Below, in pieces: positions 24,097-36,652 of a stretch of 64,000 nt of DNA (its first letter is position 1; each line of letters starts with the position of its first letter). Location of the stretch: positions 181,589,678 through 181,653,677 of the forward strand of contig CM066728.1 of assembly GCA_033961575.1 (NCBI GenBank). Reading direction: 5' to 3'. The notes beneath the pieces are model-generated. The model was not told where the DNA came from. It saw only the letters and a program-made list of their open reading frames with translations, and did no database searches. This DNA comes from Aselliscus stoliczkanus (taxonomy: Eukaryota; Chordata; Mammalia; Chiroptera; Hipposideridae). The translations under genes were made by a program, and so were the position numbers.

Positions 24097-26646
24097 TAAA
24101 GCAATATATAGATTCAATGCAATTCCTATCAAACTATGAAGGGCATTTTTCATAGTTTGAAATAGAAAAATATAATCCTAAAATTTATATGGAACCATAA
24201 AAAAAACCAAATAGCCTCGGCAATCCTGTGAAATAAGAGCAAAGTCGGGGGTATCATGCTACCAGACATCAAAACATACCACAAGGCTACAGTAATCAAA
24301 ACAGTATGGTACTGGCATAAAAACAGGCACACAGATCAGTGGAACAGAATAGAGATCCCAGAAATAAATCCATGCATGTACAGACAGTTAATCTATGACA
24401 ATGGAAGCAAGAATTTACATTGGGGTAAAGATAGTCTAATTTAATAAATGATGCTGGGAAAATTGGACTGACACATGCAAAAAAATGAAACTGGACCACC
24501 TCCTTATGCCTTATACAAGAACAAATTCAAAATGGATTAAAAACTTAAATGTAAGACCTGAAAGCATAAAACTCCTAAAAGAAAATATAGGGAGTATATT
24601 TGCAGACATTACCCTGAGCAATATTTTTGCTGATATATCCCTGCAGACAAGGGAAGTAAAAGAAAAAAATGAACATTTGGGATTACATCAAATTTAACAG
24701 TTTTTTCACAACAAAGGAAACCATCAATAAAACAAAAAGGAAGCCTACTGAATGGGAGAAGATATTTGTGAACGATATATCTGATAAGGGGTTAATATCT
24801 AAAATTTACAAAACACTCATGCAGCTTAACACCAAAAAACAGACAACCCAATTAAAAAATGGGCAGAGGATATGAAGAGACACTTCTCTAAAGAGGACAT
24901 ACAGATGGCTAACAGTCATGAAAAAATGTTCAACCTCACTGATCATTAGGGAAATGCAAATATAAATTACAATGAGATACCACCTCACTTCGGTCAGAAT
25001 GGCTACCATCAATAAATCAACAAACAACAAGTGCTGGTGGGGCTGTGGGGAAAAGGGGACCCTGCTGCACTGTTGGTGGGATTGCAGATTGGTGCAGCCA
25101 CTATGGAAGTCAGTATGGAGGTATCTCAAAAAACTGGAAATGGAACTACCTTTTGACCCAGCAATTCCACAACTAGGTATTTATCCTGAAAAACCCAAGA
25201 CACTAATTCGAAAAAATTATGCACCCCTATGTTCATTGCAGCGCTATTTACAATAGCCAAGACTTGGAAACAATTGAAATGCCCATTGGTAGATGACTGG
25301 ATTAAGAAACTGTGGTATATTTATACAATGGAGTGTGATGCAGCTATAAAGAAGAAAGAAATTGTACCATTTGCAACGATATAGATGGACCTAGAGAACA
25401 TTATGCTAAGTGAAATATGTCAGTCAGAGAAAGACAAATATCATATGATCTCACTTATATGTGGAATCTAAAGAACTGAATAAACAAGCAATGTAAACAG
25501 AAATAGTCTTAGAGACCACAGAGGAAAAACTGATGAGGGCTAGATGGGATGTGGGTGGGCATGAGGGAGAAGGGGAAGGGACGAGGCAACATAAACTGGT
25601 AACTACAATATTACCACAGGGAGGACTTCCGGTAAAATGGCGCAATAGACAGATGCTGTGCTAACTGCCTCCCAGGAGCACACCAAAATTACAAACAAAT
25701 TATACAGCATTCAGCCCTGGAGGTCCCCGGAACACTGGAGGAACAGAACCACTAAACGAAGAACTTAAAGAGGAGGCCACGTCGGGTCTGGTAGGACAGG
25801 CAGAGACGAGAGAGGGCGAGCCCCGTGAGGGAAGTCTCAGCCGTGGGAAGCTTCTCCGGTTGGGGGAGAGACCCTCCGGCCGCACACCAAGCTCACCAGC
25901 CCAGAGCTCCTTTGCCGGGAAGAGGAGTTCTAAGATAGCCGGCAGTAAATTAGTGAGGACTCTTTGCTCAGCTCGGTGAGGCTAAGAGCGGCTGGAGAAT
26001 CAGTGGGGCTGGCGCCCGGGCTTGCTCGCCGGTGAGCACTTACCTGGTTCCTGGTGGAGGGAGTAGCTATGTGAGCTGGGAGCCTGCGGGGATGGACTGA
26101 ACGGAACACCTTTGGTGCAAAGGCTGGAGGTTTTTGGACTGTTATTCCCGTGGTGTGGGGCCTGCACGCGAGTGGTGTAGGGAGGTCGCCATTTTGTCGG
26201 GCTTGGGCTCTCCCACGGAGGATCAGGTCCGGGACCTTATTGGTCTGGTGGAATTGGCGCAGAAGTGCGTCTGTGCGTGCACGCGCAGCGTATGCGGCCT
26301 TGGATCCCCACCCTCCATCCAGCTTGTGCAGCGTTGCCAGGGAAACCCCTGGTGGGCGTGCCCCGGCTCCAACAGGCTTCTCACTGAGACGGAGGAGTGC
26401 GCAAGCTGCCTCGGGTCCCCGCTCTCCACACTGCCCTTGCAGAGTTGCCAGGCTGGTGATTGGATGTCAGGCTGCTTGGCCTGATCTGTGAGCGGCTGAT
26501 TGGGACAGGCTGAGACTGGGAGTTTTCCTGGGAGTGTTGTGCCGTGAGCTGTGTGCCTGCATGAACCAGCCAGGGCTCTCCTGGTGATCTATCTAATACA
26601 TCAAAGCAATCCCAGAGTGACAGCCAGAGTGGGGAAACAAAGAAAC

Positions 26647-27502
26647 ATGTCACAAGTAAAAGATCAGAAGAAACTTCTAGAAACGGAACTAAATGAAACA
26701 GAGGGAGCCAACCTTTCAGAGACAGAGTTTAGAACACTGATGATAAGAATGTTTAAGGAACTTAGCGAGGACATAAAGAAGGATAGGGAAACCATAAAAA
26801 ACAACCTGTTAGAACTAAAGAATACATATAACTGAAATGAAGAACACACTCGAAGGAATCACCAGTAGAGTAGATGAAGCAGAGGAGCGGATCAGCAATT
26901 TGGAAGATAAAATAGCAGAAATCACCCAGTTGGCACAGCAAAAAGACAAAGGAATAAAAAACAATGAAAATAGTTTAAGAGCCCTATGGGACAAGGTGAA
27001 ATGCAACCACCTCGACTCATAGGAATACCAGAAAGAGAAGAGAAGAAGCAAGGGGTCGAGAATGTATTTGCAAAAATAATGACTGAAAACTTCCCTACCC
27101 TGGTGAAGGAAATCAACATACATGCCCAGGAAGTGCAGAGGGTTCCAAACAAGCTGAACCCAAACAGGTCCACACCAAGACACATCATAGTTAAAATGGC
27201 AAAGGTTAAAGACAGAGACAGAATCCTAGAGGCTGCAAGAGAAAGACAGGAGGTTACATAAAAAGGAACTCCTGTTAGACTAACAGCTGACTTGTCTACA
27301 GAAATTCTGCAGGCCAGAAGGGAGTGGCAGGAGATACTCAAAGTGACACAAAATAAAGGCCTACAACCAAGATTGCTCTACCCAGCATGGCTATCACTTA
27401 AAATTGAAGGAGAAAATAAAGAGCTTCTCAGAAAAGAATAAGCTTAAGGAATTCATTACCACCAAGCCAGCATTGCAAGAAATGTTAAAAGGGCTTTTTT
27501 AA
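26647..27502 (+). pseudogene. L1 ORF1p, frameshifted
   Basis: Starts MSQVKDQKKLLE and shows LSETEFRTLMIRMFKEL, a coiled-coil around residues 20-110, then (in shifted frames) RSTPRHIIVKMAKVKDRDR and LQARREWQE, ending MLKGLF. The 856-bp length is not a multiple of three, and an internal stop follows RERQEVT at about 27260. The same protein family as the copies at 167 and 59755. Confidence 0.93.
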
Positions 27503-28214
27503 ACAAAAGAAAGGGGTAAACAAGCTAACCCAGGGAGACCAGGAATACAAATCACAAAATGGCAATACATATGCACCTATCAATAATCATTTTAAATGTG
27601 AATGGGCTAACTGCTGCAATCAAAAGACAGTGAGTGGCTGAGTGGATAAGAAAATAGGACATATGTATATGATGTTTACAGATGGAATAAGATATTTCAT
27701 GCAAATGGAAATGAGAAAAAAAAAAGCTGGAGTACCAATACTTATTTTGGACAAAATAGACTTTAAAATGACTACAATAAAAGACAAAGAAGGGCACTAT
27801 AACCCTAATAAACATCTATGCACCCAACATAGGAACTCCTAATTACATATAACAGATTTTGACAGACATAAAGACAGAGATCAACAGTAACACTATCATA
27901 GTAGGGGACTTGAACACCATTGTCACCAATGGACAGACCCTTTAGACAGAAAATCAACACAGAAAGAGTTGACATAAAGGAAAAACTGATGGTTGTTGGC
28001 TGGGAGAGAGTGGGGAAGAGGGAGAGGGGGAAGGTTTTGGACAGTGTAGATGGGACTACAATGTTGCCGCAGGGAGATGGGGGCAGTTCTGGGAATGTAA
28101 TTGATAATGTTGTGAAGAGACTATTATGTTGTGTGAAATAAGTCAGTCGGAGAAGGACAGGTACCATGTGATCTCACTTGTGTGTGGAGTCTGAAGAGCT
28201 GAGTGAACGATCAA

Positions 28215-28294
28215 AGTAAACAGACTTGTAGATGTAGAGGAAAAACTGAGGGGTCACCTTCAGTTTTTCCTCTACATCTACAAGTCTGTTTACT
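28215..28294. repeat. Perfect 35-bp inverted repeat with 10-nt loop
   Basis: The arms are 28215-28249 and 28260-28294, identical in reverse complement, around the spacer ggggtcacct. The arm includes the motif gtagatgtagaggaaaaact. The sister element at 58946-61644 has one arm's worth of sequence at this point and no palindrome, so the second arm is an extra inverted copy gained in this element. Confidence 0.96.
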
Positions 28295-29084
28295 GTTTTT
28301 CCTCTAGTTGGGAGGGGGTGGGGATGCGGGGGAAGGGGAAGAGATTGGACAGCATAAGTAGACAACTACGATATTGCCACAGGGATATGAAACACAGTTC
28401 GGGGAATATAATAATGTTGTAAAAATTTTGTGGCATGTCAGATGGTCACATGTCTTGTTAGGGAGACCACTTCATGGATGGAGTAGAGGCTTGATCACTG
28501 CACTGTACACCTGAAGCTGATGTATGCCAACTGTAACTGAATATGTGGGTGATCACGGGATGTGGAGTATACTGTGGAGGGGAGTCAGGGGAGTTGTGAT
28601 AGATATGTATGATATGGGTGAGGAGAGTGGGGTGGCGAATTGGGGGAGGGGGGTTTTCACTTTGGGGGGTAAAGAGTGTAACTATTGCATTGTGTTGTAC
28701 ACCTGAAACGAATATAAAAAAATTATATACTATATTAACCATAAAAAAATATTACTGCAGGGATAGAAGAGACAGTTTAGGGAATATAATCAATAATGTT
28801 GTAAATATTTTTTAGGGGACCAGATAAACTCATGACTCGTTTATGGAGACCACTTCATGATGGTGTAGTGGCCTGACCACTGCATTGTACATCTGAAGCC
28901 ACCACTGAATAATACTAGATGTTAAGTATAGCATATATAGTCATGGGATGTGGAGTATAGTGTGGGGATGGAGTCAATGGAATTGTAATAGATATGTATG
29001 ATATCGGGGCAGGGCAGTGAGTGGTGGGGAGTCACTTTGTAAGGGGTGAAAAGGATAACTATTGTATTGTTTTGTACATCTGTA

Positions 29085-29127
<43 letters not shown>
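29085..29127. repeat. (AAT)n tail of the outer L1
   Basis: About 14 AAT units ending at the TSD. This is the 3' tail typical of this L1 family (compare the shorter (aat)n at about 18632-18647). Confidence 0.95.
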
Positions 29128-29130
<3 letters not shown>

Positions 29131-29143
29131 TCTAGGAGATCAT

Positions 29144-30303
29144 GGGAGGTATTCCTGAGGAACTGTGAGTTGAAGGAAAATAGGATTTGACTACATGAAA
29201 TTGGGGGCTCGGGCAGGCAGTGGGATAAGGGTTTTCCACGCAAATGTGAAAGTATGCACCAAACCTGGATTTCAGAGATAGCATGCTTCATTCAAGAAAG
29301 CTGAAAGGTAGTTTCCCTAGCAGGAGTGTGAGAGTGTAACTCTTAAGAGGCCTCGATTGTACTTCTTTCCAGGGGCGTGTGGTCTCTGAGTGCCTCTGCA
29401 ATGACAATAACATTAGTATTACAATACTGAATGAGCTCTTTTGGTAAACATAGATACATGCTTTCTGAATTTATTTGTTTGTTTTTTCCAAGTCATGGAC
29501 AATGAGTCAAACAAATGAAACATCACCAAACGTAGAGAGTACCTCCCACTAAGTTCCTTGGTCTAAATTCTAGGGTTTCTTAAGTTCCATGACTGGCAGT
29601 AAACTGGTGGCCAGACTATTAATTGAGCTCTAACAAGTAACAGCCACACCCAAGTCAGTGGTGCAGCCTATTAGGCTGAGCTTTTCCTGGGCTGCAGTGA
29701 ACCATGGAAATTATGCCAGGTCTTCCTTGCTTGTAGCTGTGGATGTCATCAGAAGTTAATTTACACATTCCTGTAAGCAAGACAAGGACAATGGCCTGCC
29801 TTTCCTCATTGATGCTACCTTTATTTCCTTTTCTAGGCTTTTTCAGATGCCTCTTTTAAATTTAAATTGTCCTTGTATAAAAATAATGATAGAGGTGGGG
29901 TACACCCAAACCCCTGTCTCGCAGGTCCCTAAGCAAGCTCTGGTACCCTACACTCCTTTGGCTAGCCCATGGGTAATGGAGGACAAACAAGAATATTATT
30001 AGTTAACAAATTCTCAAAGCACACAGAATTTCTTCTCAAGTTAACCACTGTAGCTGAAGCATATTGATGGGCAACACAAATCGTACATTAAACAACCTTC
30101 ATTGAAAGTGTTCCAGTAGTCTTCTCAAAGAGAGTGGAGCACTGAGATGTATATGATTGAACAGAGATTGGGGAGCACTTTCTTTAATGCCCAGATGCCT
30201 CAGATTTAGTGGTGATGGAATCCCATTCATTTTGTGAAAGCCAAATAAATGGTTGTCCTGACAATGGTCAGAAAGCAGGATCCACTCTGCTTTGTAAACA
30301 TTT
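29144..30303. other. Single-copy DNA, no gene seen
   Basis: No open frame above chance, no repeat that I recognise and no structured element. Confidence 0.55.
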
Positions 30304-30316
30304 AAGACAGTAAAAT

Positions 30317-30387
30317 CAAGCCAGTGGCCCCGGTTCGGGTCCCACATATAAGGGCCAGCGACACTGCCCTCAAAAAAAAAAAAAAAA
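30317..30387 (+). mobile_element. tRNA-derived SINE type A, 5' truncated
   Basis: Begins in mid-head (aagccagtggccccggttcg), ends 'gacactgccctc' plus an 18-A tail. It has a perfect 13-bp TSD, aagacagtaaaat (30304-30316 and 30388-30400). The pure A tail suggests a fairly recent insertion. Confidence 0.95.
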
Positions 30388-30536
30388 AAGACAGTAAAAT
30401 TATTTGTTATTGTCAGGGGATTGGAGTGGGGTGTGAGACCATCATGCATGTTTTTAAATTGTGTTTCAAGTGACAGAATAGGAGTCAGTAATGTTCTGGA
30501 TGAACTAGAGTTCATTGATTCATCACATTAATTGAT

Positions 30537-30660
30537 GCATCAAAATTTATTGACTGATTTTTATGTTTCAGGCACTGTATCTGGTCCTGGGGATACAAAG
30601 ATGAAGTCATAGTTCTGGCCCTCCAAATGCCAATAGTCCTCGGAGTAGACATGTAAATAA
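30537..30660 (-). repeat. L2-like fragment
   Basis: 'atttattgactgatttttat' then 'caggcactgtatctggtcct' and 'ggggatacaaagatgaagtc' follow the reversed L2 3' end (tttattgagc ... aggcactg ... ctggggatacag). Confidence 0.7.
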
Positions 30661-31429
30661 ATAAAGAGAATACAATATATGTATTCCTGTTGAGGTAGGT
30701 AGGAAGGTCGAAGTCAACTCAGTGGTCAATTTCAGTTGAAGGAAGGGCTGTAATCTGGGACGATTGTCCAGGGAAAATGTTTGGCTCAGTGACTAAGCAT
30801 TTTCCACAGACAAAGGAAGAATAAGGGCATCCCAGACAGAGGGAAGAGTGTGTACAAAGGCAAAGTGACATGTCACAATAGGGTACATGGAAGAAACTAC
30901 AAACAGGCAGAACTGAAATGGGGAGCACATAGTGAGGTGCTACTTAATAGTCATGGCCATGGCAATGGAAATGTAAGAAATGCCTGTGTCTGGGGCACAG
31001 GGAGGTTCTAACTTTCCGTAAAGTACTTTAGATACTTATAACCTAAGATAGACATTCATGGGAGCTCACAGAACTAGAAATCAATGCATATGTAAGTGAC
31101 CTAAAAAGGCACAAAATTTTGTCCACTATAGTCGATTTTGCCTGACCCAAAGGACTTGAATTTGCGAAAAAATATAGGCCTAGAGCAGCTGGCAACCATC
31201 TTGTGACACATAGGATCTGAAAGCAGGGTCAATGGAGAGGGACATAGCAGACAGATGAGAGAAGATTAGATCCTGGTGACACGATTCAGCTCCTGAATTA
31301 AGCCATACCTGAAACGTGTCTATTTCTGAGCTCTTTAGGTACAAAAGATAAGTCAGGTTGAATTATTTGCTTAAATCAGTTAGATATTTTTTTCTCAGTC
31401 AATTGCAACTGAACAAGTATATCTGGCCT

Positions 31430-31550
31430 CTTCATTTTATAGTTCAGGACACTAATATCCAGTATGACAAAGTTATTTACTATTAAGTGGCTAGTTAAAA
31501 GCTAGACACAGGTCTCCTGACTCAGGCTTAGGAACATCCAGCATTTTTAA
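31430..31550 (-). repeat. MIR-like fragment
   Basis: 'caggacactaatatccagta' and 'ctcctgactcaggcttagga' follow the reversed MIR core to head. Highly diverged. Confidence 0.45.
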
Positions 31551-31684
31551 AGCATGTGCATGTGAGGGCCTAAATATACATGCACCCAGAAATCTGCTTT
31601 GCAGTAACCATATATTGGAGAGTGGGATTAAATTCAGTTTGAAAATTATATTGCTAAGTGACAATGTTGTAGAAAGACCATTCA

Positions 31685-31840
31685 ACGGAGAGTCTGGCAT
31701 TACCAATTCATGGATCACTTTTTCCACTATCTTTGTGACCTTGGGCATATCTCTCTGAGCCTCAGTTATTTATGGGGTGTGATTATCTCTAAATCCCTCT
31801 CCATTTTTAGGATTCTAAGGATAAATACACTCCATTTTCA
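31685..31840 (+). repeat. MIR fragment
   Basis: 'gagtctggcattaccaattc', 'tgaccttgggcatatctctc' and 'tgagcctcagttatttatgg' follow the MIR head-core order. Confidence 0.75.
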
Positions 31841-32954
31841 ATTATCCATGGTGGAGCTTAAGTATTTCTACATACCCTGGGGATGTTTTTGATATTCTTG
31901 GGCTCAACTCCACAAGTTTATACTGGACACTGATTGTGGGCCAAGTGTCGCAAAAGTGAACAGCTATTTCTAGTCAGCATTGCTTACTTACTGTTGTATC
32001 CTCAGATGCAATTTGATATTATTTGTAGCCCCAAAGTATTATTCCTTGCCTTCTAATCCAGAGAATGTGTAATCCCAAATAAGAGCAGGATTAGACAGAG
32101 TGCTAGACTGTCACTGTGCATCAGTCGGAGAAGGGATGCAGTAAGTATTCAGCAGTCAGACAGAGGGAGAGAGCAGAGTCCTGAGCAGTGCAGGTAGATT
32201 GGGAACCAAATGTGTGTACAAAGGTACATTCGTGCCCACATAGAACTGGTTTTAGATTATATCTTCAGAAGATCTTCACCATAGTTATCACTGTGGATAA
32301 CTTTGGGTCCTTTCAGAATGGTTGCCTCTTAGGTTGACAACAACTTGTTAATGTTTTTCTTTATATGACTATAAGCACTTAATTGCTTGAAGGAGTCTTT
32401 TGGATAGTCTTTTTGGGATATAACAATTAATCTGATGCACCAAAGCAATTTTTTAGCTTGTGTAAAGACCAGCTTTGGTCTTTTTCTTGGCCTGTCCACA
32501 TTTGAACAGTTCCATTGGCTAGAAAATCACCCTCCAGCTCTGTATCCTCACTTGAGGAGTCTTGAGGAGGGGTAAAGATGCCAGCTCTGTGGCTCTGCGG
32601 TTTGCCAGAGTGGATTCCATATCCTCTCTAATCATCTGTGCTTGTGGGACCCTGTACACATAACTGAAGCTCTGTAAGCCTTAGTTTTGTCATTAGTCAA
32701 ATGGGAGTAATGGTATCTCCATTAAAGGATTGCCCAACCCAGTGATTATTTACAGCATAGTTTAAATAAATGTTACTAAGTAATACGGTATTTGTGAGGT
32801 TTTATTTGGACTTTGTTCAAGTGATATATTAGGTTTCAGAGAAGAAAAATGACAGGGGCACAAGAAAATCCAACTTGTAAGGTTGATGTATAGAATGAAG
32901 ATGCACCACAGTTTGATAATTTCATTTGAACAGAAAATAAAAGTAGTGGGATTT

Positions 32955-33180
32955 GTCTCAGGTTAACTACTACTTTTGCTTTGCTACATTGGGAAAATTA
33001 TTTATCTTCTCTAGACTTCTATTTATCCATAGTTAAATTGAGGATAGTATTTCTATCTTATTTTATAGAAACGGAAAGAAGATAATGAATATGAAAGTCT
33101 TTATGAGAGTAGAAAACATGAATGTGAAAGTTCATGCCAATATGATACAATTAACAGTAAATGTTAATATTATTACAGAC
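32955..33180 (+). repeat. MIR fragment
   Basis: 'gggaaaattatttatcttct' (compare 'gggcaagttacttaacctct') is followed by 'aaattgaggatagtatttct', in MIR core order. Decayed. Confidence 0.55.
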
Positions 33181-33254
33181 CATTCCTTTGTTTGCATAAT
33201 ATAAATTGTTTTACATCCATATTGGCTCCTGCAACTAATTAAAATACTATTTTC

Positions 33255-33685
33255 GGGCCAACTGAGTGGCACATTTGTTAAGAGCTGGCTTGGGATGCCA
33301 TTGGCCTGGTTGGGATCCCACATGAGGGCCAGTGACACTGCCCTCTACAGGTAAGATGGTGAACAACAGCTCCACCTGGAGCTGGGCTGCTGTGATTCTC
33401 TGGGCTGGCATAGCTGCAGTGGGCTGCCATAGGCTACAGTGAGTGGCCGGCAGCCACCGTGGCAGCCGGTGTGAGCTGCCAAGAGCCGCTGTGAGCGGCC
33501 ATACAGAGGCTGGTGACCCATTTGCCTTACCAGAGAAGAGAGCAATGATGATACCAACATGGGCCAGTGAAGCAACGTCCTCCACAGCTAGACTAAAGAA
33601 CAAAAGGACAGCAACTTGTCTGTTCCTCTTCCCTGGTTCCCCAACGCTGTTCCCCTTCCCCAATTCCCCAATAAAATCTTTAAAA
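33255..33685 (+). mobile_element. Composite retroposon: type A SINE head + GC-rich body + shared tail
   Basis: The head (33255-33348) is the type A tRNA SINE. Then comes a GC-rich body with short degenerate units of the kind 'gtgagctgccaagagccgct' and 'gtgagcggcc' (about 33350-33530). The tail has 'acaaaaggacagcaacttgt', 'ccccttccccaattcccc' and aataaaatcttt plus A-run. It has a perfect 13-bp TSD, aaatactattttc (33242-33254 and 33686-33698). Copies share this layout at 37202, 55058 and (tail only) 57764. Confidence 0.93.
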
Positions 33686-33698
33686 AAATACTATTTTC

Positions 33699-34698
33699 TC
33701 TGCTTATTAATTTTTGTAAGGCTAGCTAACGTTGCCTTTGTGCTTTATAAAGGGATTTAAAAAAGCAATATTTGTCAGATGTTTCAAGCAAGAGTAAGAA
33801 GAGAAGAGTTATACCGTTGAAAATAAATAGCTATTGCCATTGTTTTCCTACAAGAACATAATCCCTTCCCTTTTAAGAACTATTAATTTTTAGAGCAATA
33901 TTTTCTCTATTCAAAAAGATTATCTAGAATGTATGTCAAACTATTACTACCTCTGCAAAATACTTTAAGTGCATTGGTGCATGTAGGCTGGGGAAGTATG
34001 CAAAAATCCCCTAGCCACGTGTATTTAATGTACACCACCTCAAAGAGGAAAATCACCACCCTAGCACTATGAAGTGATGAGAAAGCTGAGAAATTTCTAA
34101 GAATATATGGGTGTAGTTTTCTGTTAACTGAGAGTGATTGATAGTTCGTGGAAATATGCCTCCAAAATAACCCGATTGCAACACCCTTGGTTTTATTTGA
34201 TGGAAGGAAACTGCTTGTTGCTTACCATTTAGCAACCAGATACTCTCTTTACCATTCTAAATGCCTAAATCTCTATGGACATATTATGTAAAATCTATGT
34301 TTATTTAATTTACTTTATTTTTAAAAAAGAAAACTGTTCTTTTGACTGTTCTTACTATTTCTATTTGAGAGTTGGTTGAATTAAGATCATATGTGTAAAA
34401 CTACTATGTAGACTAGATCTAAAGTCATTATAAACACATAGGGGATTGTAATCAAATTTGAAGTCTTAGAATTTTTATATCATTTTTCCTAAGAGAGGAG
34501 TCTTATTTTATTTCATATGTATGGATAAAGAACAACTATATTGCACTAGTAAAAATAGTAGTTTCCAAATAAGAAAGAAGACTTAGAAGAAAAAGCCAAG
34601 CTGAATTTATTTTTTCTGAAGAAATTATTTTAAGGGAAATTATGAAACTATCACTAGTCTTTGTTGCAGTCTCTTTAAAAAAATATTTTACTCTCATG

Positions 34699-34739
<41 letters not shown>

Positions 34740-35104
34740 AGAAATATATTTGCACAATCCAGATCTATCCTACCCCCAATCAGCAGGAAACATACCTTGT
34801 ACTGCCACAAGAAACGAGCCTAAAGACACCCCTGTCCAGCCTCACAGAGCACTCACTACACCAGATTCATCCTCAACTATTTCATTGGCGTGGTTGAGTG
34901 GTTTGAAAGTGAATGATCACTTTTTGACAGTTATTTTATCACAAATTTTATTCTTTGGATGCTTCAAGTATTTAGAGTTAAAGATAATTATTTTCTGTAG
35001 AATTCAAGAATGTGACCCAGGGGTGAGTCTGGTGATTAGAAATATGTCACAGTTCTGTGCAAAGCCAGCCACTTAATATTTTGATGTGTTTACTACCAGG
35101 CTTT
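33699..35104. other. Single-copy DNA, no gene seen
   Basis: AT-rich and without coding structure. One CA microsatellite is listed separately. A 144-codon frame at 34642-35076 runs through that microsatellite and has no domain. Confidence 0.55.
34703..34734. repeat. (CA)n microsatellite
   Basis: About 16 CA units, followed by catacaca. Confidence 0.95.
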
Positions 35105-35461
35105 TCGGTGATGCACTTAAAACAAAACTTTATTGAGACATAATTCACATACTATACAATTCACTCATTTAAAGTACATAATTCAGTGGATTTTGGTACA
35201 GTCACAGAGCAACCATCACCACAGTCAATTGTAGAACAACACATTCATCACCTCAGTAAGAAAGCCTATATTCTTTAGCACCCCTCTAACCCCTCACTCC
35301 AGCCCTAAGTAACCACTAATTTACTTTCTATCTCTATACATTTCCCTATTGTAGACTTTCGTATAAATGGAATTATATAATAGGTGGTCTTTTGTGACTA
35401 GCTTCTTTCAGTTAATGTTTTCAAGATTCATTTATGCCCTACCCTGTATCAGTACTTCATT
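35105..35461 (-). mobile_element. Old L1 (L1M-like) ORF2 end/3' fragment
   Basis: Plus-strand strings 'tttattgagacataattcac', 'caaccatcaccacagtcaat', 'taagtaaccactaatttact' and 'tatcagtacttcatt' follow the reversed 3' end of ancient mammalian L1M elements. It stops where the next L1 tail begins. Confidence 0.85.
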
Positions 35462-36652
35462 TTTTAAAGATTTTTATTAAAATATAGATAACATACAATA
35501 TTGTATTAGTTTCAGGTATACACCATAGTTATTCAATATTTATATACTTAAAGAAGTGATCACCATGATAAGTCCAGCAACCATCTGACACTGTACCACA
35601 CCATGACAACATTGTTGACTATAGTCCCATGCTGTACATTGCATCCCCATGACTTACTTGTTTTATACCTGGAAATTGGGACCGCTTGTTCCCCTTCACC
35701 TTTCCTCCCCTTTTCAAATTTTAAGTTACAGCTGACATTCAGTATTATTTTATATTAATTTCGGGTGTACAGCATAGTGGTTAGACATTTACATAACTTA
35801 AGGAATGATCCCCCTGACTAGTCTAGTTAGCTCATCTAAAACCATCCATAGTTATTACAATATTATTGACCATATTTCTTATGCTATACCCTACATCCCC
35901 ATGATTACTGTATAACAACCAATTTATACTTCTTAATTTCTTCCCCTTTTTCACTCATTCACAATCCCCCTCCCATCTGGCAACCATCAAAATGTTCTCT
36001 GTATCTATGAGTTTGTTTCTGTTTTGTTTGCCTGTTTACTTTGTTCTTTAGATTCCACATATAAACAAAATCACATTGCATCTGTCTTTCAGTGTCTGAC
36101 ATACTCCACTCTGTACAATTCCCTCTGGGTCCATTCATGCCGCTGCAGATGGCAAGAACCCATTCCCTTTTATGGCCGAGCAATATACCAATATATATAT
36201 ATATATATATATATAAACACCCAGGTTGACTCCATATCTTGGCCATTGTAAACAATGCTGCAATGAACACATGGATGCACATGTCCCCTCAAAAGCATTT
36301 GAGTTTCTTCAGATAAATACCCCAAAGTAGGATTACGGTCCTTCTTTGTTTCTTGTTATAGCCTTTGTTTCAAAGTTTATTTTGTCTGGTATAAGTATTG
36401 CTACCCCAGATTTTTTTTTTCCATTTTCATGAAATATCTTTTTCCATCTGTTTACTTTCTGTCTATGTGTGTCTTTCAATGTCAAGTGAGTCTCTAGTAA
36501 GCAGTGTATGTAAGGGTTTTGTTTTCTTATCCATTCAGCCCTCCTATGTCTTTTGAGTGGAGCATTAAATCAATTTACATTGAAAGTAATTGTTAGATAT
36601 GTAGCTATTGCCATTTTATTATTCATAATTTTGATCTTTTTTTTTTTCCATC

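Larger units (their letters stand above)
22735..25471 (+). pseudogene. L1 ORF2p C-terminal two thirds (reverse transcriptase), decayed
   Basis: ORF2p is the endonuclease/reverse transcriptase that makes L1 cDNA. Readable blocks in order are [16 protein letters not shown] and LIPKPDKD, then (after the SINE) [15 protein letters not shown] and [12 protein letters not shown], then [19 protein letters not shown] and the catalytic box YADNMILY. Next come the thumb, the cysteine-rich end ([19 protein letters not shown]), [13 protein letters not shown], and the terminus ISLICGI. The box reads YADN where active enzymes have F/YADD. Frameshifts occur near 23440 and elsewhere. Confidence 0.93.
25621..28747 (+). 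mobile_element. Nested ORF2-deleted LINE-1 (half-L1), both ends present
   Basis: Starts gaggacttccggtaaaatgg, followed by a GC-rich 5'UTR (to 26646), ORF1 (26647-27502) and about 400 bp of ORF2 endonuclease start (27560-27960). It then jumps to a 3' module (27976 on), ending in an A-rich tail. It sits in the 3'UTR of the outer L1 with a 16-bp TSD, aatattaccacaggga (25607-25622) versus aatattactgcaggga (28748-28763), two mismatches. ORF2 residues after DRPFRQKIN are absent. Confidence 0.92.
22732..29127 (+). mobile_element. Outer LINE-1, 5' truncated, split by a nested L1 and two SINEs
   Basis: The TSD aaatctatgagatcat (22716-22731) is repeated with one mismatch at 29128-29143 after the (aat)n tail. 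The body runs from the ORF2 reverse-transcriptase region (22735) to the ORF2 stop (about 25471) and the 3'UTR, which breaks at 25620 and resumes at 28748 ('attactgcagggatagaaga'). Secondary insertions are the SINEs at 23121 and 24027 and the L1 at 25621-28747. The element without guests is about 3.1 kb. Confidence 0.93.
30401..33241. other. Single-copy DNA with MIR/L2 relics
   Basis: Contains the relics listed separately (L2 near 30537; MIR near 31430, 31685 and 32955) plus a MIR-like piece at about 32620-32740. No gene is seen. Confidence 0.5.

Noticed and set aside
25800..26640. CpG-rich stretch as a host promoter/CpG island
   Set aside because: It is the L1 5'UTR, repeated at 1021-2497 and 60610-61644; it is an L1 internal promoter at best.
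34642..35076. 144-codon frame
   Set aside because: It runs through a CA microsatellite (THTHTH) and has no recognisable domain.
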